Source: Paenibacillus silagei (GTDB lineage Bacteria > Bacillota > Bacilli > Paenibacillales > Paenibacillaceae). From it: a stretch of DNA of 64,000 bases. The position numbers were made by a program, and so were the translations under genes. Position 1 is the stretch's first letter, and each line of letters opens with the position of its first letter. Below, one piece after another: positions 49,201 through 57,042 of the stretch. Location of the stretch: positions 124,001 to 188,000 of the forward strand of contig NZ_JAGGLV010000010.1 of assembly GCF_017874735.1 (NCBI RefSeq), read 5' to 3'. A model generated the notes under the pieces. The model did no database searches, was not told the origin of the DNA, and worked only from the letters and a program-made list of their open reading frames with translations.

Positions 49201-51996
49201 CTCAAGGATAACATCAACGAGATGATCCGTAATCTGAAGGAGACGACTCGCATCAACACCGAGCAGGACTGGCTGAAGACCAATCTGGCCAAGTTCTCGC
49301 GGATGCTCCAGGGGCAGCGCGATCTGTATGCGGTCAGCCGGATGATCCTGTCCGAGCTGGCTCCGCTGGTATCGATGCAGCATGGCGTCTTCTATATTAA
49401 TGAACCCTCCGGCGGGGAAGCGGTCTTGAAGCTGTTCGCCAGCTATGCGTATCAGAACCGCAAGCATCTGGCGAATGAATTCCGGGCGGGGCAGGGGCTG
49501 GTCGGCCAGTGCCTGATTGAGAAGCAGCGGATTCTATTAACCAACGTTCCGGGCGACTATGTGATGATCTCGTCCGCACTGGGCGAAGCAACGCCGCTTA
49601 ATATCATTCTGCTGCCGATCATCTTCGAGGATCAGGTGCTGGCGATTCTGGAGCTGGCGACCTTCCGGCCTTATAGCGATATCGACATCGCCTTCCTGGA
49701 TCAGCTTACGGAATCCATCGGCAGTGTGATCAACACGATGCAGGCGAACCAGCGTACGGAGGAGCTGCTGATCCAGTCCCAGTCGCTCACCGAGGAGCTG
49801 CAGAAGCAGCAGCTGGAGCTGCGGAGTACGAATGACGAGCTGGAGGATAAGGCGAAGCTGCTCGTACTCCAGAAGGCGGAGGTGGAGAGCAAGAACCATG
49901 AGGTGGAGGTGGCCAAGCGTTACCTGGAGGAGAAGGCGGAGCAGCTTGCCCTTACCTCCAAGTACAAATCCGAATTCCTGGCCAACATGTCCCATGAGCT
50001 GCGCACGCCGCTCAATTCCTTGCTGCTTCTGGCAGAACAGCTGGCCGAGAATCCGGATGAGAATCTGCATGAGCTGCAGGTGAAGTTCGCCAAGACGATT
50101 CAGGATTCCGGGCTTGAACTGCTGAACCTGATTAATGATATCCTTGATCTGTCCAAAATCGAATCCGGCACGATCACGCCGGATTTCAGCGAAGTTTCGC
50201 TGGCGGAGCTGACGGACGGTCTGGACCGTTCTTTCCGCCATATGGTGGATGCCAAGAAGCTCGACTACCGGATCAAGATTGATCCCGGTGTACCGGCTAG
50301 CATCGCCACGGATTCCAAGCGTCTGCTGCAAATCCTGAAGAACCTGCTGTCGAACGCCTTCAAATTCACCGAGCAGGGACAGATTATGCTGCAGATCCGC
50401 AAAGCGGCTGACGGGTGGCACCCGGACAAGGAGTCGCTTGAGCGGGCCACCACCGTAATCTGCTTCTCGGTAAGTGATACGGGAATCGGCATTCCGGCGG
50501 AGAAGCAGCAGATTATCTTCGAAGCGTTCCAGCAGGCGGACGGCAGTACGAACCGGGAATACGGCGGAACGGGTCTCGGGCTTGCCATCTCCCGCGAGAT
50601 CGCCGAGATGCTCGGCGGAGAGATTAGCCTGTACAGCGAAGTGGGCAAGGGAAGCGTATTTAACCTGTACCTGCCGACAGATGCGGAATTCACTGAACCG
50701 GAGCCTCCGAAGGCTCATGTTCCGGAGGTCATTGACATTACCCCGGCCAAACGCAGAAGCAGCCTTGTCAAGCCGGAAGAGGAGCCCTTCGCGGATGACC
50801 GCGATGGGATTGAACCGGGAGACCGGGTGTTCCTGATCGTTGAGGATGACCAGAAGTTCAACGAGATCATTCTGGGGATGCTCCACAAAAAAGGAATCAA
50901 AGCGGTTATCGCCACCAGCGGCTGGGATGTCCTGGAGCTGGTTCAGAAATACCAGCCGTCGGCCATCACGTTGGATCTGCATCTTGGCGGAGATACGGAC
51001 GGCTGGCTGGTGCTTCAGCAGCTCAAAAACGATATCGGGGTGCGGCATATTCCGGTCTGCGTAATGACCGTGGATGAAGACGAGGTGCAGCTGCTGCAGA
51101 AGGGGGCTTACGACTACTTCCGCAAGCCCGTGACCAATGAGGAGCTGGAGAATGCGCTGGACCGGCTGAACCGGTTCGCGGATCACACCACGGCTAATCT
51201 GCTGGTCGCCGTCCAGGATGAACAGGAGCGCAAGCATATAGCCGAGCTGCTGGACAATCCTGATCTTACACTCACCGCCGTAGAGACCGGGCGCAAAGCC
51301 CTGAACCAGTTGAACAACAAGACGTTCGATGCGATCGTGCTGGACAGCAGCCTGGCAGACATGAATCTGATCCGCTTCCTCCGGGAGATGTACAAGAACG
51401 CCAGGAACAAAAGAATCCCCGTGCTGGTGCAGATGAACCGGAAGCTGACGCCGGAGGAAGAAACCGAATGGGATGAGCTGGCCAAGATGGCGGTGCTCAA
51501 AGAGGTGAAATCGGATGCCCAGCTGATTGATGAATCCACCCTCGCCCTGCACCGCAAGGCAGAGGATCTGCCGCCGCTCTCCAGAGACAAGCTGGTGAAG
51601 CTGTATCAATCGGATGAGATGATCGAGTATAAAAAGGTGCTTGTCGTGGATGATGATATCCGCAACATCTTTGCGCTTACCTCTATTCTAGAGCGTCATC
51701 AGATGAAGGTGATCCCTGCGGAGAACGGGCAGGATGCGATCACGCTGCTGGAGCAGACGCCGGATATCGGAATTGTCCTGATGGACATCATGATGCCGGG
51801 AATGGACGGCTACGAGACAACCCGGGCGATCCGGGAGAAGCCGGAGTGGAGGGACCTCCCGATTCTTGCGCTTACTGCCAAGGCGATGAAAGGGGACCGG
51901 GAGCTGTGCCTGGAAGCAGGCTGCTCGGATTATATTACCAAGCCGGTGAACAGCGGACAGCTGTTATCGATGATGCGTAGCTGGCTGGACGAATAG
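46288..51996 (+). CDS. Giant poly-HAMP hybrid histidine kinase (group III/Nik1-like) with three receiver domains
   Basis: 1902 residues, soluble. After a divergent HAMP unit (about 20-155) come nine exact 92-residue HAMP-type repeats (158-985), then a GAF domain (about 1010-1150), a long coiled coil, HisKA with His1236 in ANMSHELRTPLNS, HATPase (NLLSNAFKFTE, DTGIGIP, GTGLGLAIS), a receiver with Asp in ITLDLHLGG, a degenerate receiver (FDAIVLDSSLAD, missing the usual acidic start and Lys), and a final complete receiver (VVDDDIRN, LMDIMMPGMDG, DYITKPVN). Poly-HAMP kinases of this type (fungal Nik1/Os-1) sense osmotic or envelope stress. It probably forms a phosphorelay with the preceding REC-kinase. 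No output DNA-binding domain is present. Confidence 0.93.
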   Translation: MSDDNQIKENQGDGIDAGELLSALMAMKKGNFSHRMPYDRTGLAGKVADTFNEIMEIQESLVNEVQTVARVVGKEGNLSRRFVQKNLGGSWETVTDSLNGLVIDLIQPTSEMVRVINAVAKGDLSQQVELAIEGRPLTGEFQRTASNINMMVNQLSTFASEVTRVAREVGTEGILGGQADVKGVSGTWKDLTDSVNYMATNLTDQVRNIAAVTTAVANGDLSKQITVNARGEIMELKNTINTMVDQLSMFASEVTRVAREVGTEGKLGGQADVKDVSGTWRDLTESVNYMASNLTNQVRNIAVVTTAVANGDLSKKITADVQGEILELKNTINIMVDQLSTFASEVTRMAREVGTEGILGGQADVKGVSGTWRDLTESVNYMASNLTNQVRNIAEVTTAVAKGDLSKTITVDAKGEILELKSTINIMVDQLSNFASEVTRVAREVSTEGILGGQADVKGVSGTWKDLTDSVNFMAGTLTDQVRNIAEVTTAVAKGDLSKQITVNATGEILELKNTINTMVEQLSIFASEVTRVAREVGTEGMLGGQAQVKGVAGTWRDLTESVNYMASNLTNQVRNIAVVTTAVANGDLSKKITADVQGEILELKNTINTMVDQLSMFSSEVTRVAREVGTDGKLGGQAQVKGVGGTWKDLTEGVNNMARNLTDQVRNIADVTTAVAKGDLSKKITVDVKGEILELKNTINTMVDQLSIFASEVTRVAREVGTDGKLGAQAEVKDVSGTWKDLTDTVNFMASNLTIQMRNIAGVTTAVANGDLSKKITVDVKGELLELKNTINTMVDQLNSFASEVTRVASEVGTDGKLGGQAQVRGVGGIWKDLTDNVNIMATNLTDQVRGIAKVVTAVANGNLKQKLTVEAKGEIAELTDTINNMIETLATFADQVTTVAREVGAEGKLGGQASVPGAAGTWRDLTDNVNYMASTLTTQVRAITNVATAVTNGDLSRAIDVSASGEVATLKDNINEMIRNLKETTRINTEQDWLKTNLAKFSRMLQGQRDLYAVSRMILSELAPLVSMQHGVFYINEPSGGEAVLKLFASYAYQNRKHLANEFRAGQGLVGQCLIEKQRILLTNVPGDYVMISSALGEATPLNIILLPIIFEDQVLAILELATFRPYSDIDIAFLDQLTESIGSVINTMQANQRTEELLIQSQSLTEELQKQQLELRSTNDELEDKAKLLVLQKAEVESKNHEVEVAKRYLEEKAEQLALTSKYKSEFLANMSHELRTPLNSLLLLAEQLAENPDENLHELQVKFAKTIQDSGLELLNLINDILDLSKIESGTITPDFSEVSLAELTDGLDRSFRHMVDAKKLDYRIKIDPGVPASIATDSKRLLQILKNLLSNAFKFTEQGQIMLQIRKAADGWHPDKESLERATTVICFSVSDTGIGIPAEKQQIIFEAFQQADGSTNREYGGTGLGLAISREIAEMLGGEISLYSEVGKGSVFNLYLPTDAEFTEPEPPKAHVPEVIDITPAKRRSSLVKPEEEPFADDRDGIEPGDRVFLIVEDDQKFNEIILGMLHKKGIKAVIATSGWDVLELVQKYQPSAITLDLHLGGDTDGWLVLQQLKNDIGVRHIPVCVMTVDEDEVQLLQKGAYDYFRKPVTNEELENALDRLNRFADHTTANLLVAVQDEQERKHIAELLDNPDLTLTAVETGRKALNQLNNKTFDAIVLDSSLADMNLIRFLREMYKNARNKRIPVLVQMNRKLTPEEETEWDELAKMAVLKEVKSDAQLIDESTLALHRKAEDLPPLSRDKLVKLYQSDEMIEYKKVLVVDDDIRNIFALTSILERHQMKVIPAENGQDAITLLEQTPDIGIVLMDIMMPGMDGYETTRAIREKPEWRDLPILALTAKAMKGDRELCLEAGCSDYITKPVNSGQLLSMMRSWLDE
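46759..49242 (+). repeat. Nine in-frame 276-bp tandem repeats coding for HAMP units
   Basis: Nine consecutive units of exactly 276 bp (92 codons) span 2484 bp with no insertion or deletion. Each begins F-A/S-S/D-E/Q-V-T and carries EVGTEGKLGGQA, GTWKDLT and GDLSKKIT-type motifs. Units 1-7 are most alike; units 8 and 9 have drifted most. Such a repeat could change copy number by recombination. Confidence 0.9.
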
Positions 51997-52042
51997 AGCA
52001 GGACGATTAGTACGGACCCTAAAACAGGTCCATGGAACAGGA

Positions 52043-52100
52043 ACAGGAGCCAACCCCTTAGCCGCGATGATGCGGTTAGGGCTGGCTCCTGTTTTTTTGC
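52043..52100. terminator. Strong bidirectional intrinsic terminator
   Basis: A stem of about 20 bp (ACAGGAGCCAACCCCTTAGC pairing with a segment ending GGCTGGCTCCTGT) with a short loop is followed by a run of seven T. It ends the kinase operon on plus and probably the LacI gene on minus. Confidence 0.88.
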
Positions 52101-52123
52101 AAATAGGCTGTGAGTGTAGCTTA

Positions 52124-53167
52124 TTAATCCGCAGAGGGTTCGAGCCGCCGGCAGGAAGCTCGCTCGATCAAGAGGGTGTCGACTTTGACCTTGGTGCTGA
52201 CTGCGGACTGCCGGTGAAGAGAAGCGGTGAACAGATCCACTGCCCATGCGGCCATCCTTTCTTTCTCTACATGAACCGTGGTCAGCTCCGGGGCTACAAT
52301 CTGCGATTCATTGATATTATCGAAGCCGATGACGGATACATCCTCCGGGACGGAGAAGCCCAACTCGCTGAGCGCCTTGATCGCGCTAATGGCGATGTAG
52401 TCACATTCACAGAAGAAGGCGGTGGGAAAAGGCTGGCCGCTGTCCCTGAGGTGCTGCAGCTTGTCCCGTAACGGTCCCTGGGAGGAAAATAAAGTCGGCG
52501 GCACCGCCAGCAGGCTGCTCCCGGGAATCTCCACCCGCGCCTCCGCCATGGCGTCCATGAACCCGCGCTGCCGTTCCCCGAAGTTATGAATCCGCTCCTC
52601 GGATGCGATATAACCGATTCTCCGGTGCCCGTGGCCGGTCAGATAGGTGCCTGCCTGATAAGCCCCCATATAATTGTTGATCTCGACAAAATGGACAGGC
52701 AGCGCATCGAAGCAGGTGTCCAGCACGATCAAGCCGGGCAGCTTGTCCGCAATATCGGCGATTCTGGCCGCATCCAGGCTGGTCCCGAGCAGAATCACGC
52801 CGCTGGTGGGCTCCTCCATCACTGATTGAATGCCCTGCTCATAGTTCTTCTCTTCAAGCGCGGAGAACATCAGACTGTAGCCCCCCATCCGGCAGCGTTC
52901 CTCGATATGATGAATCAGCTCCCGGAAGAAGGGCTGCTGATAGTACTCCTCATGGACCAGTCCGGCATTGGTGAACACCAGGAACCGCAGGGTGGTGGCG
53001 TTCGCTTCGGCGGCCGCTGCTCTTCCCCTGCCGGTGTATCCGTAGGTCTCCGCCAGGCGCAGGATTCGCCCGCGTGTCTCCGGCCCGACCCCCGGCTTCC
53101 CGTTCAGCGCCAGCGAGACGGCCCCCTTGGAGACCCCGGCCAGCCGGGCAAGCTCCTCCATATTCAA
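52124..53167 (-). CDS. LacI family transcriptional regulator
   Basis: 347 residues from TTG 53167, which has GGAGG 8 bases upstream; the ATG at 53182 overlaps that site. The N-terminal helix-turn-helix and hinge are MEELARLAGVSKGAVSLALN and GVGPETRGRILRLAETYGY. The periplasmic-binding-protein-like effector domain contains GVILLGT, GHRRIGYI and SVIGFDN motifs. It is divergent from the DUF5060-type glycosidase operon, and the 311-base gap carries five TGTTTAGT repeats, so it likely represses that operon and itself until a sugar binds. Confidence 0.9.
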   Translation of the reverse strand: MNMEELARLAGVSKGAVSLALNGKPGVGPETRGRILRLAETYGYTGRGRAAAAEANATTLRFLVFTNAGLVHEEYYQQPFFRELIHHIEERCRMGGYSLMFSALEEKNYEQGIQSVMEEPTSGVILLGTSLDAARIADIADKLPGLIVLDTCFDALPVHFVEINNYMGAYQAGTYLTGHGHRRIGYIASEERIHNFGERQRGFMDAMAEARVEIPGSSLLAVPPTLFSSQGPLRDKLQHLRDSGQPFPTAFFCECDYIAISAIKALSELGFSVPEDVSVIGFDNINESQIVAPELTTVHVEKERMAAWAVDLFTASLHRQSAVSTKVKVDTLLIERASCRRLEPSAD

Positions 53168-53202
53168 TGACAAGACCTCCATTCAGCATCGTAGCTTAAG
53201 TA

Positions 53203-53426
53203 TGTTTAGTGTAAGGGAAGGCGCCAATTTTAGCAATGAAGCGTAAATTGTATTTATGTTTAGTTATGTTTAGTGAATTTGGCATATAATCGAGGTTAAT
53301 ATAATAGTTGAATAAGCTGGTTTTTAGCTTGAATAAGAACGTTGACGATGGCGTGAAGGTGTTGTAGGATTGCTTTATAATAAATTTATAGTTAGTGATA
53401 TTAGTTTTGTTTAGTTATTGTTTAGT
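53203..53426. promoter_or_regulatory. Five TGTTTAGT boxes and promoters between lacI-type gene and glycosidase operon
   Basis: TGTTTAGT occurs at 53203-53210, 53257-53264, 53267-53274, 53408-53415 and 53419-53426. The inner pairs are spaced 10 and 11 bp, one helical turn. A perfect -10 box TATAAT (53376-53381) precedes the last pair, so a protein bound there would block transcription toward 53479. The remaining 311-base gap is AT-rich and gene-free. Binding by the adjacent LacI protein is inferred. Confidence 0.5.
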
Positions 53427-53478
53427 TTGATGTTGCTATTTGTATATCTTAGGATTCATACAGAAGGGAGCAGGACTT

Positions 53479-55011
53479 ATGGCTAATCCGAAGGAAGCAG
53501 GGCAGGCTGAAGCATTCCAGGGGAGGGTCTCCGTATCGGTGCCTGACCAGACTTCACAGTGGGGCGTATGTGAAATTGTACTGCAAGGAGGTCCTGCCGG
53601 GGGCAATCCGTTTACGGAGGTAGCGCTGCAGGCGGAATTTTCGATGGGAGAACGTTCGGTTCTTGTTCTGGGCTTCTATGATGGGGAAGGGGTATACCGG
53701 ATCCGCTTCATGCCGGAGCATCAGGGGAAGTGGGCGTTCCGGACCAGCAGCAATGCGCCTGCGCTGCATGAGCTTGAAGGGGAACTGGAATGCACGGCTG
53801 CGGCAGGCGGGAATCACGGTCCGGTCCGGGTGCGGAATACCTTTCATTTTGCCTATGCGGACGGAACGCCCTATCTTCCTGTCGGCACGACCTGCTACGC
53901 CTGGACCCATCAGGGGGATGAGATGGAGCGCCAGACGCTGGATACGCTGAAAGCGTCTTCTTTTAACAAAATAAGAATGTGCGTGTTCCCGAAATCCTAC
54001 TCCTATAACGAGAATGAACCGGAGTACTACCCCTATGAAGGCTCGGTCCAGGCAGGCTGGGATTACAGCCGGTTCAACCCGGCGTTCTTCCGGCATCTGG
54101 AGGAGCGGATTGCAGACCTTGGGGAGCTGGGCATCGAGGCCGACCTGATTTTGTTCCACCCGTATGACCGCTGGGGCTTCGCAGATATGGGCAAGGAGGC
54201 GGATGACCGCTATCTCCGGTATCTTGTAGCCAGGCTCTCGGCGTACCGTCATGTTTGGTGGTCGCTGGCCAATGAATATGATTTTATGAGAAACAAGGTG
54301 CTGGCCGACTGGGAGAGGTACGCGCATATTGTAACGTCGTATGATCCTTACGGGCACCTGATCTCTAATCATAATGGCATTGCCTTCTATGATTTCAACC
54401 AGCCCTGGGTTACGCATTGCAGCATTCAGCGTGTGGATGCTTACAAGACCTCTGAGCATACGGATGAATGGAGACGGCGCTGGAATAAGCCTGTCGTGAT
54501 CGATGAATGTGCCTACGAGGGTAATGTCGAGCATGGCTGGGGAAATATTACCGGGGAAGAGATGGTCCGCCGTTTCTGGGAAGGCGCGGTCCGTGGAGGG
54601 TATGTCGGACATGGGGAGACCTATCTGCACCCGGAAGATAAGCTCTGGTGGGCCAAGGGCGGCCGGCTGTATGGCACGAGCCCTGAACGGATTGCTTTTC
54701 TGCGCCGCGTGCTGGAAGAAGGACCTTCTGAGGGTCTGAACCCGCTGCCTTCGGAGTGGGATCTGCCCAGAGCCGGGGTGGAGGATGAATATGTTCTCTA
54801 TTATTTCGGATTCAACCGGCCGAAGTTCCGCCAGTTCACGATGAACCCGGAGTTCCGCTATAAGGTGGAGCTACTGGATACCTGGAACATGACGGTGGAT
54901 GAGCTTGCGGACAGCTATCAGGGAACCTTCAGGGTCGATCTGCCGGGACGGACATATATGGCGGTGAGAATGACGCGCCTGCGCGATGAGCATGACTTGG
55001 AGGCTAAATAG
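53479..55011 (+). CDS. DUF5060/DUF4038/DUF5605-type glycoside hydrolase
   Basis: 510 residues from ATG 53479 (GAAGGGAG upstream); the upstream in-frame ATG at 53440 has no site. An N-terminal beta-sandwich (about 15-105, DUF5060-like: YRIRFMPEHQGKWAFRT) is followed by a TIM barrel (PYLPVGTTCYAWTHQ start) with likely acid/base Glu in WWSLANEYDF and nucleophile Glu in VVIDECAYEG, then a C-terminal beta domain (FDUF5605-like, FRVDLPGRTYMAVR). No signal peptide. It probably cleaves a plant or bacterial oligosaccharide in the cytoplasm; substrate unknown. It heads an operon with the oxidoreductase gene, one base apart. Confidence 0.85.
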   Translation: MANPKEAGQAEAFQGRVSVSVPDQTSQWGVCEIVLQGGPAGGNPFTEVALQAEFSMGERSVLVLGFYDGEGVYRIRFMPEHQGKWAFRTSSNAPALHELEGELECTAAAGGNHGPVRVRNTFHFAYADGTPYLPVGTTCYAWTHQGDEMERQTLDTLKASSFNKIRMCVFPKSYSYNENEPEYYPYEGSVQAGWDYSRFNPAFFRHLEERIADLGELGIEADLILFHPYDRWGFADMGKEADDRYLRYLVARLSAYRHVWWSLANEYDFMRNKVLADWERYAHIVTSYDPYGHLISNHNGIAFYDFNQPWVTHCSIQRVDAYKTSEHTDEWRRRWNKPVVIDECAYEGNVEHGWGNITGEEMVRRFWEGAVRGGYVGHGETYLHPEDKLWWAKGGRLYGTSPERIAFLRRVLEEGPSEGLNPLPSEWDLPRAGVEDEYVLYYFGFNRPKFRQFTMNPEFRYKVELLDTWNMTVDELADSYQGTFRVDLPGRTYMAVRMTRLRDEHDLEAK

Positions 55012-55012
55012 G

Positions 55013-56050
55013 ATGTGGAAGATTGGTATAGTGGGTGCCGGGTATTGGTCGGACAAGCATTTGCAGGCATGGCAGCGTATCCCCGGCGTTCAGATTCAAG
55101 GCCTGTGTGACCTGGATTCGGTTAAGCTGCACAGTAAGGGGGAGGCATACGGGATTCCTCGGGACATGCTGTACTCCACGCTGGAAGACATGCTGTCTTC
55201 TGCGGAGCTGGATATTATAGATATTGTTACCGCGCCGGATACCCATCCTGAGCTGGTCGGACTGGCAGCACGGGCCGGGAAGCATATCCTGTGCCAAAAG
55301 CCTTTTGCCCGCTCCATGGAGGAAGCCTGTGAGATGGTGGAAACGGCCCGTGCTGCGGGCGTCCGGCTGATGGTTACAGAGAACTGGCGCTGGCTGCAGC
55401 CGATTCAGGCCATCCGCAAGCTGCTGGATCGCGGAGCTGCAGGACGGCTCCAGATGATCCGCTATATCCACACGGATTATTATTCACCGCGGTTTGCCCC
55501 GGAGCATGAGCTTCCGCAGCCGTTCTTTCGGGAGATGCCGAAGCTGCTGTTCTATGAGATGGGGGTTCACTGGTATGATACATGGCGGTTTCTGTTCGGG
55601 GAGCCTAAGCGGCTATATGCGGAGACCCGGAAGGTCAGCCCTTATATTGCCGGAGAGGATGCCGGGCTAATTACACTTGGCTACGACGATTATATGGGAC
55701 TGATGGATATGAGCTGGGCCACCCGGCAGAATCTGCCCGGCCCGCTAACTCTTCCGGTGCTGCCGGACCATAAAGAGCAGCTGATTATTGAAGGCGATCA
55801 GGCTACAATTAAGCTGTACAGCAGCGGCACACTCAGCCTGATTGATAACGACGGGCTGGAGACTACGATTTCGGAGGACAACAGCCTTGATTTTGAAGAG
55901 AGCCATTACCGGCTGCAGTCGCATTTCATTGAATGCCTGGACACTGGCAGGGAATTCCAGACGAGCGGCGAAGATAATCTGAAGACGCTGGAGCTTGTAT
56001 TCGGGACCTACCGAAGTGCGGAGGAGCATGAGGTCATTCATTTAGCTTAA
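55013..56050 (+). CDS. Gfo/Idh/MocA family oxidoreductase
   Basis: 345 residues from ATG 55013, with GGAGG about 10 bases upstream inside the previous gene. The N-terminal NAD-binding loop is IGIVGAGYWSDKH; the family Lys is in CQKPFARSMEEA (EKP-type motif as QKP), and the C-terminal alpha/beta domain supplies the substrate site, with YEMGVHWYDTWRFL carrying the conserved His. Such enzymes oxidise or reduce sugar or inositol derivatives; some act with glycosidases through an oxidised-sugar step. Its coupling to the glycosidase suggests it processes the sugar released. The exact reaction cannot be told from sequence. Confidence 0.9.
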   Translation: MWKIGIVGAGYWSDKHLQAWQRIPGVQIQGLCDLDSVKLHSKGEAYGIPRDMLYSTLEDMLSSAELDIIDIVTAPDTHPELVGLAARAGKHILCQKPFARSMEEACEMVETARAAGVRLMVTENWRWLQPIQAIRKLLDRGAAGRLQMIRYIHTDYYSPRFAPEHELPQPFFREMPKLLFYEMGVHWYDTWRFLFGEPKRLYAETRKVSPYIAGEDAGLITLGYDDYMGLMDMSWATRQNLPGPLTLPVLPDHKEQLIIEGDQATIKLYSSGTLSLIDNDGLETTISEDNSLDFEESHYRLQSHFIECLDTGREFQTSGEDNLKTLELVFGTYRSAEEHEVIHLA

Positions 56051-56104
56051 CTCCAAGGTGGCGGCGTGGATGATGGGCGAGTGCACAGGTACGTTCAAAT
56101 ATAT

Positions 56105-56135
56105 GAAGAGCCGGAGAGCTGTTGTCCGGTTCTTC
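56105..56135. terminator. Hairpin after the oxidoreductase gene
   Basis: GAAGAGCCGGA (56105-56115) pairs with TCCGGTTCTTC (56125-56135), with one G-T pair and a 9-base loop. No T-run follows, so it may be a weak terminator or an mRNA-stabilising hairpin. Confidence 0.4.
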
Positions 56136-56229
56136 GCGATGCTTACCGGCAAGATTGGCTGATCGCCGGGGAATAGCGTACACTGGGTGGATAGAGTCAT
56201 TACTGAACTTAAGCTGCGGGGTGAGAAGG

Positions 56230-56895
56230 ATGGACAAGCTGCTGGAGCAGATCACGGGCGAGCTGCTGGGTCAGGTTAATATAGAGAGCGTGAATCCGCT
56301 GGAGCCGGTGAAGGTCAGCGGTGTACCAAAGCCCTGGAGTGTGCTCGGAACCGGAAATTATGCGGCTGTCTTCTGCCGGCAGGGAGCCGAGGAATTCGCA
56401 GTGAAGATCTACGCGCCGGGCAGGCCGGGCATTGAGGAAGAAGCAGAAGTGTACTGCCGCCTTGGACAGCATCCGGCCTTCTCGGAGTGCTATTATGCCG
56501 GAGCGGATTTCCTGATCCTCAAAAGGCTGGGCGGAGTCACCTTCTACGATTCCATGCAACGCGGCATTCTCATTACCGGACAGGCTATTGAAGACATTGA
56601 CAACGCGCTTCAGTATGCGAGATCCCGGGGACTGCGCCCGCATGATATCCATGCCAAGAATGTGATGCTCCGGGACGGGCGGGGACTGATTGTGGATGTC
56701 TCGGATTTCCTGAAGGATGACGACTGCAGCATGTGGGAGGACTTCAAGCGGCTGTATTACCGGCTGTACCGGCCCGTGGCTTCCCGCCGGGTATTTCCGG
56801 TTCCGCGCCTGATTCTGGAGACGGTCCGCAGAGGGTACCGCTTATGGCGTCGGCGGAAGCAGAGGCGGAGCGGCTTCAATGATTTGAAAAGGTAA
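56230..56895 (+). CDS. Small protein-kinase-fold protein
   Basis: 221 residues from ATG 56230 (GAGAAGG just upstream); the longer frame from 56122 has no site. Kinase-like elements: a glycine loop GTGNYAAVF, Lys in EFAVKIYAP, catalytic loop HDIHAKNVM (in place of HRDxxxxN) and the metal-binding Asp in LIVDVSDF. A basic C-terminal tail (RRRKQRRS) could touch membrane or nucleic acid. It resembles small bacterial Ser/Thr or RIO/lipopolysaccharide-type kinases. It stands alone between carbohydrate genes; substrate unknown. Confidence 0.8.
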   Translation: MDKLLEQITGELLGQVNIESVNPLEPVKVSGVPKPWSVLGTGNYAAVFCRQGAEEFAVKIYAPGRPGIEEEAEVYCRLGQHPAFSECYYAGADFLILKRLGGVTFYDSMQRGILITGQAIEDIDNALQYARSRGLRPHDIHAKNVMLRDGRGLIVDVSDFLKDDDCSMWEDFKRLYYRLYRPVASRRVFPVPRLILETVRRGYRLWRRRKQRRSGFNDLKR

Positions 56896-57042
56896 CTATA
56901 TAACATCTGCACGGAACTAAGCGCGGCCATGTCTGGATTTTGCTATTCCCGTGACTTGAAAGTGAAGGTTTGGCAGAGCGATTCCAGATATAATCGATAT
57001 AGAACCTAGAATTCAATTGAAAATGGACAGGAGCGCGGCTTC

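Noticed and set aside
49537..51609. A 690-residue open frame on the minus strand inside the poly-HAMP kinase gene
   Set aside because: It is antisense to a well-supported kinase with clear domains, has no ribosome binding site or recognisable domain, and arises from codon bias in high-GC coding DNA.
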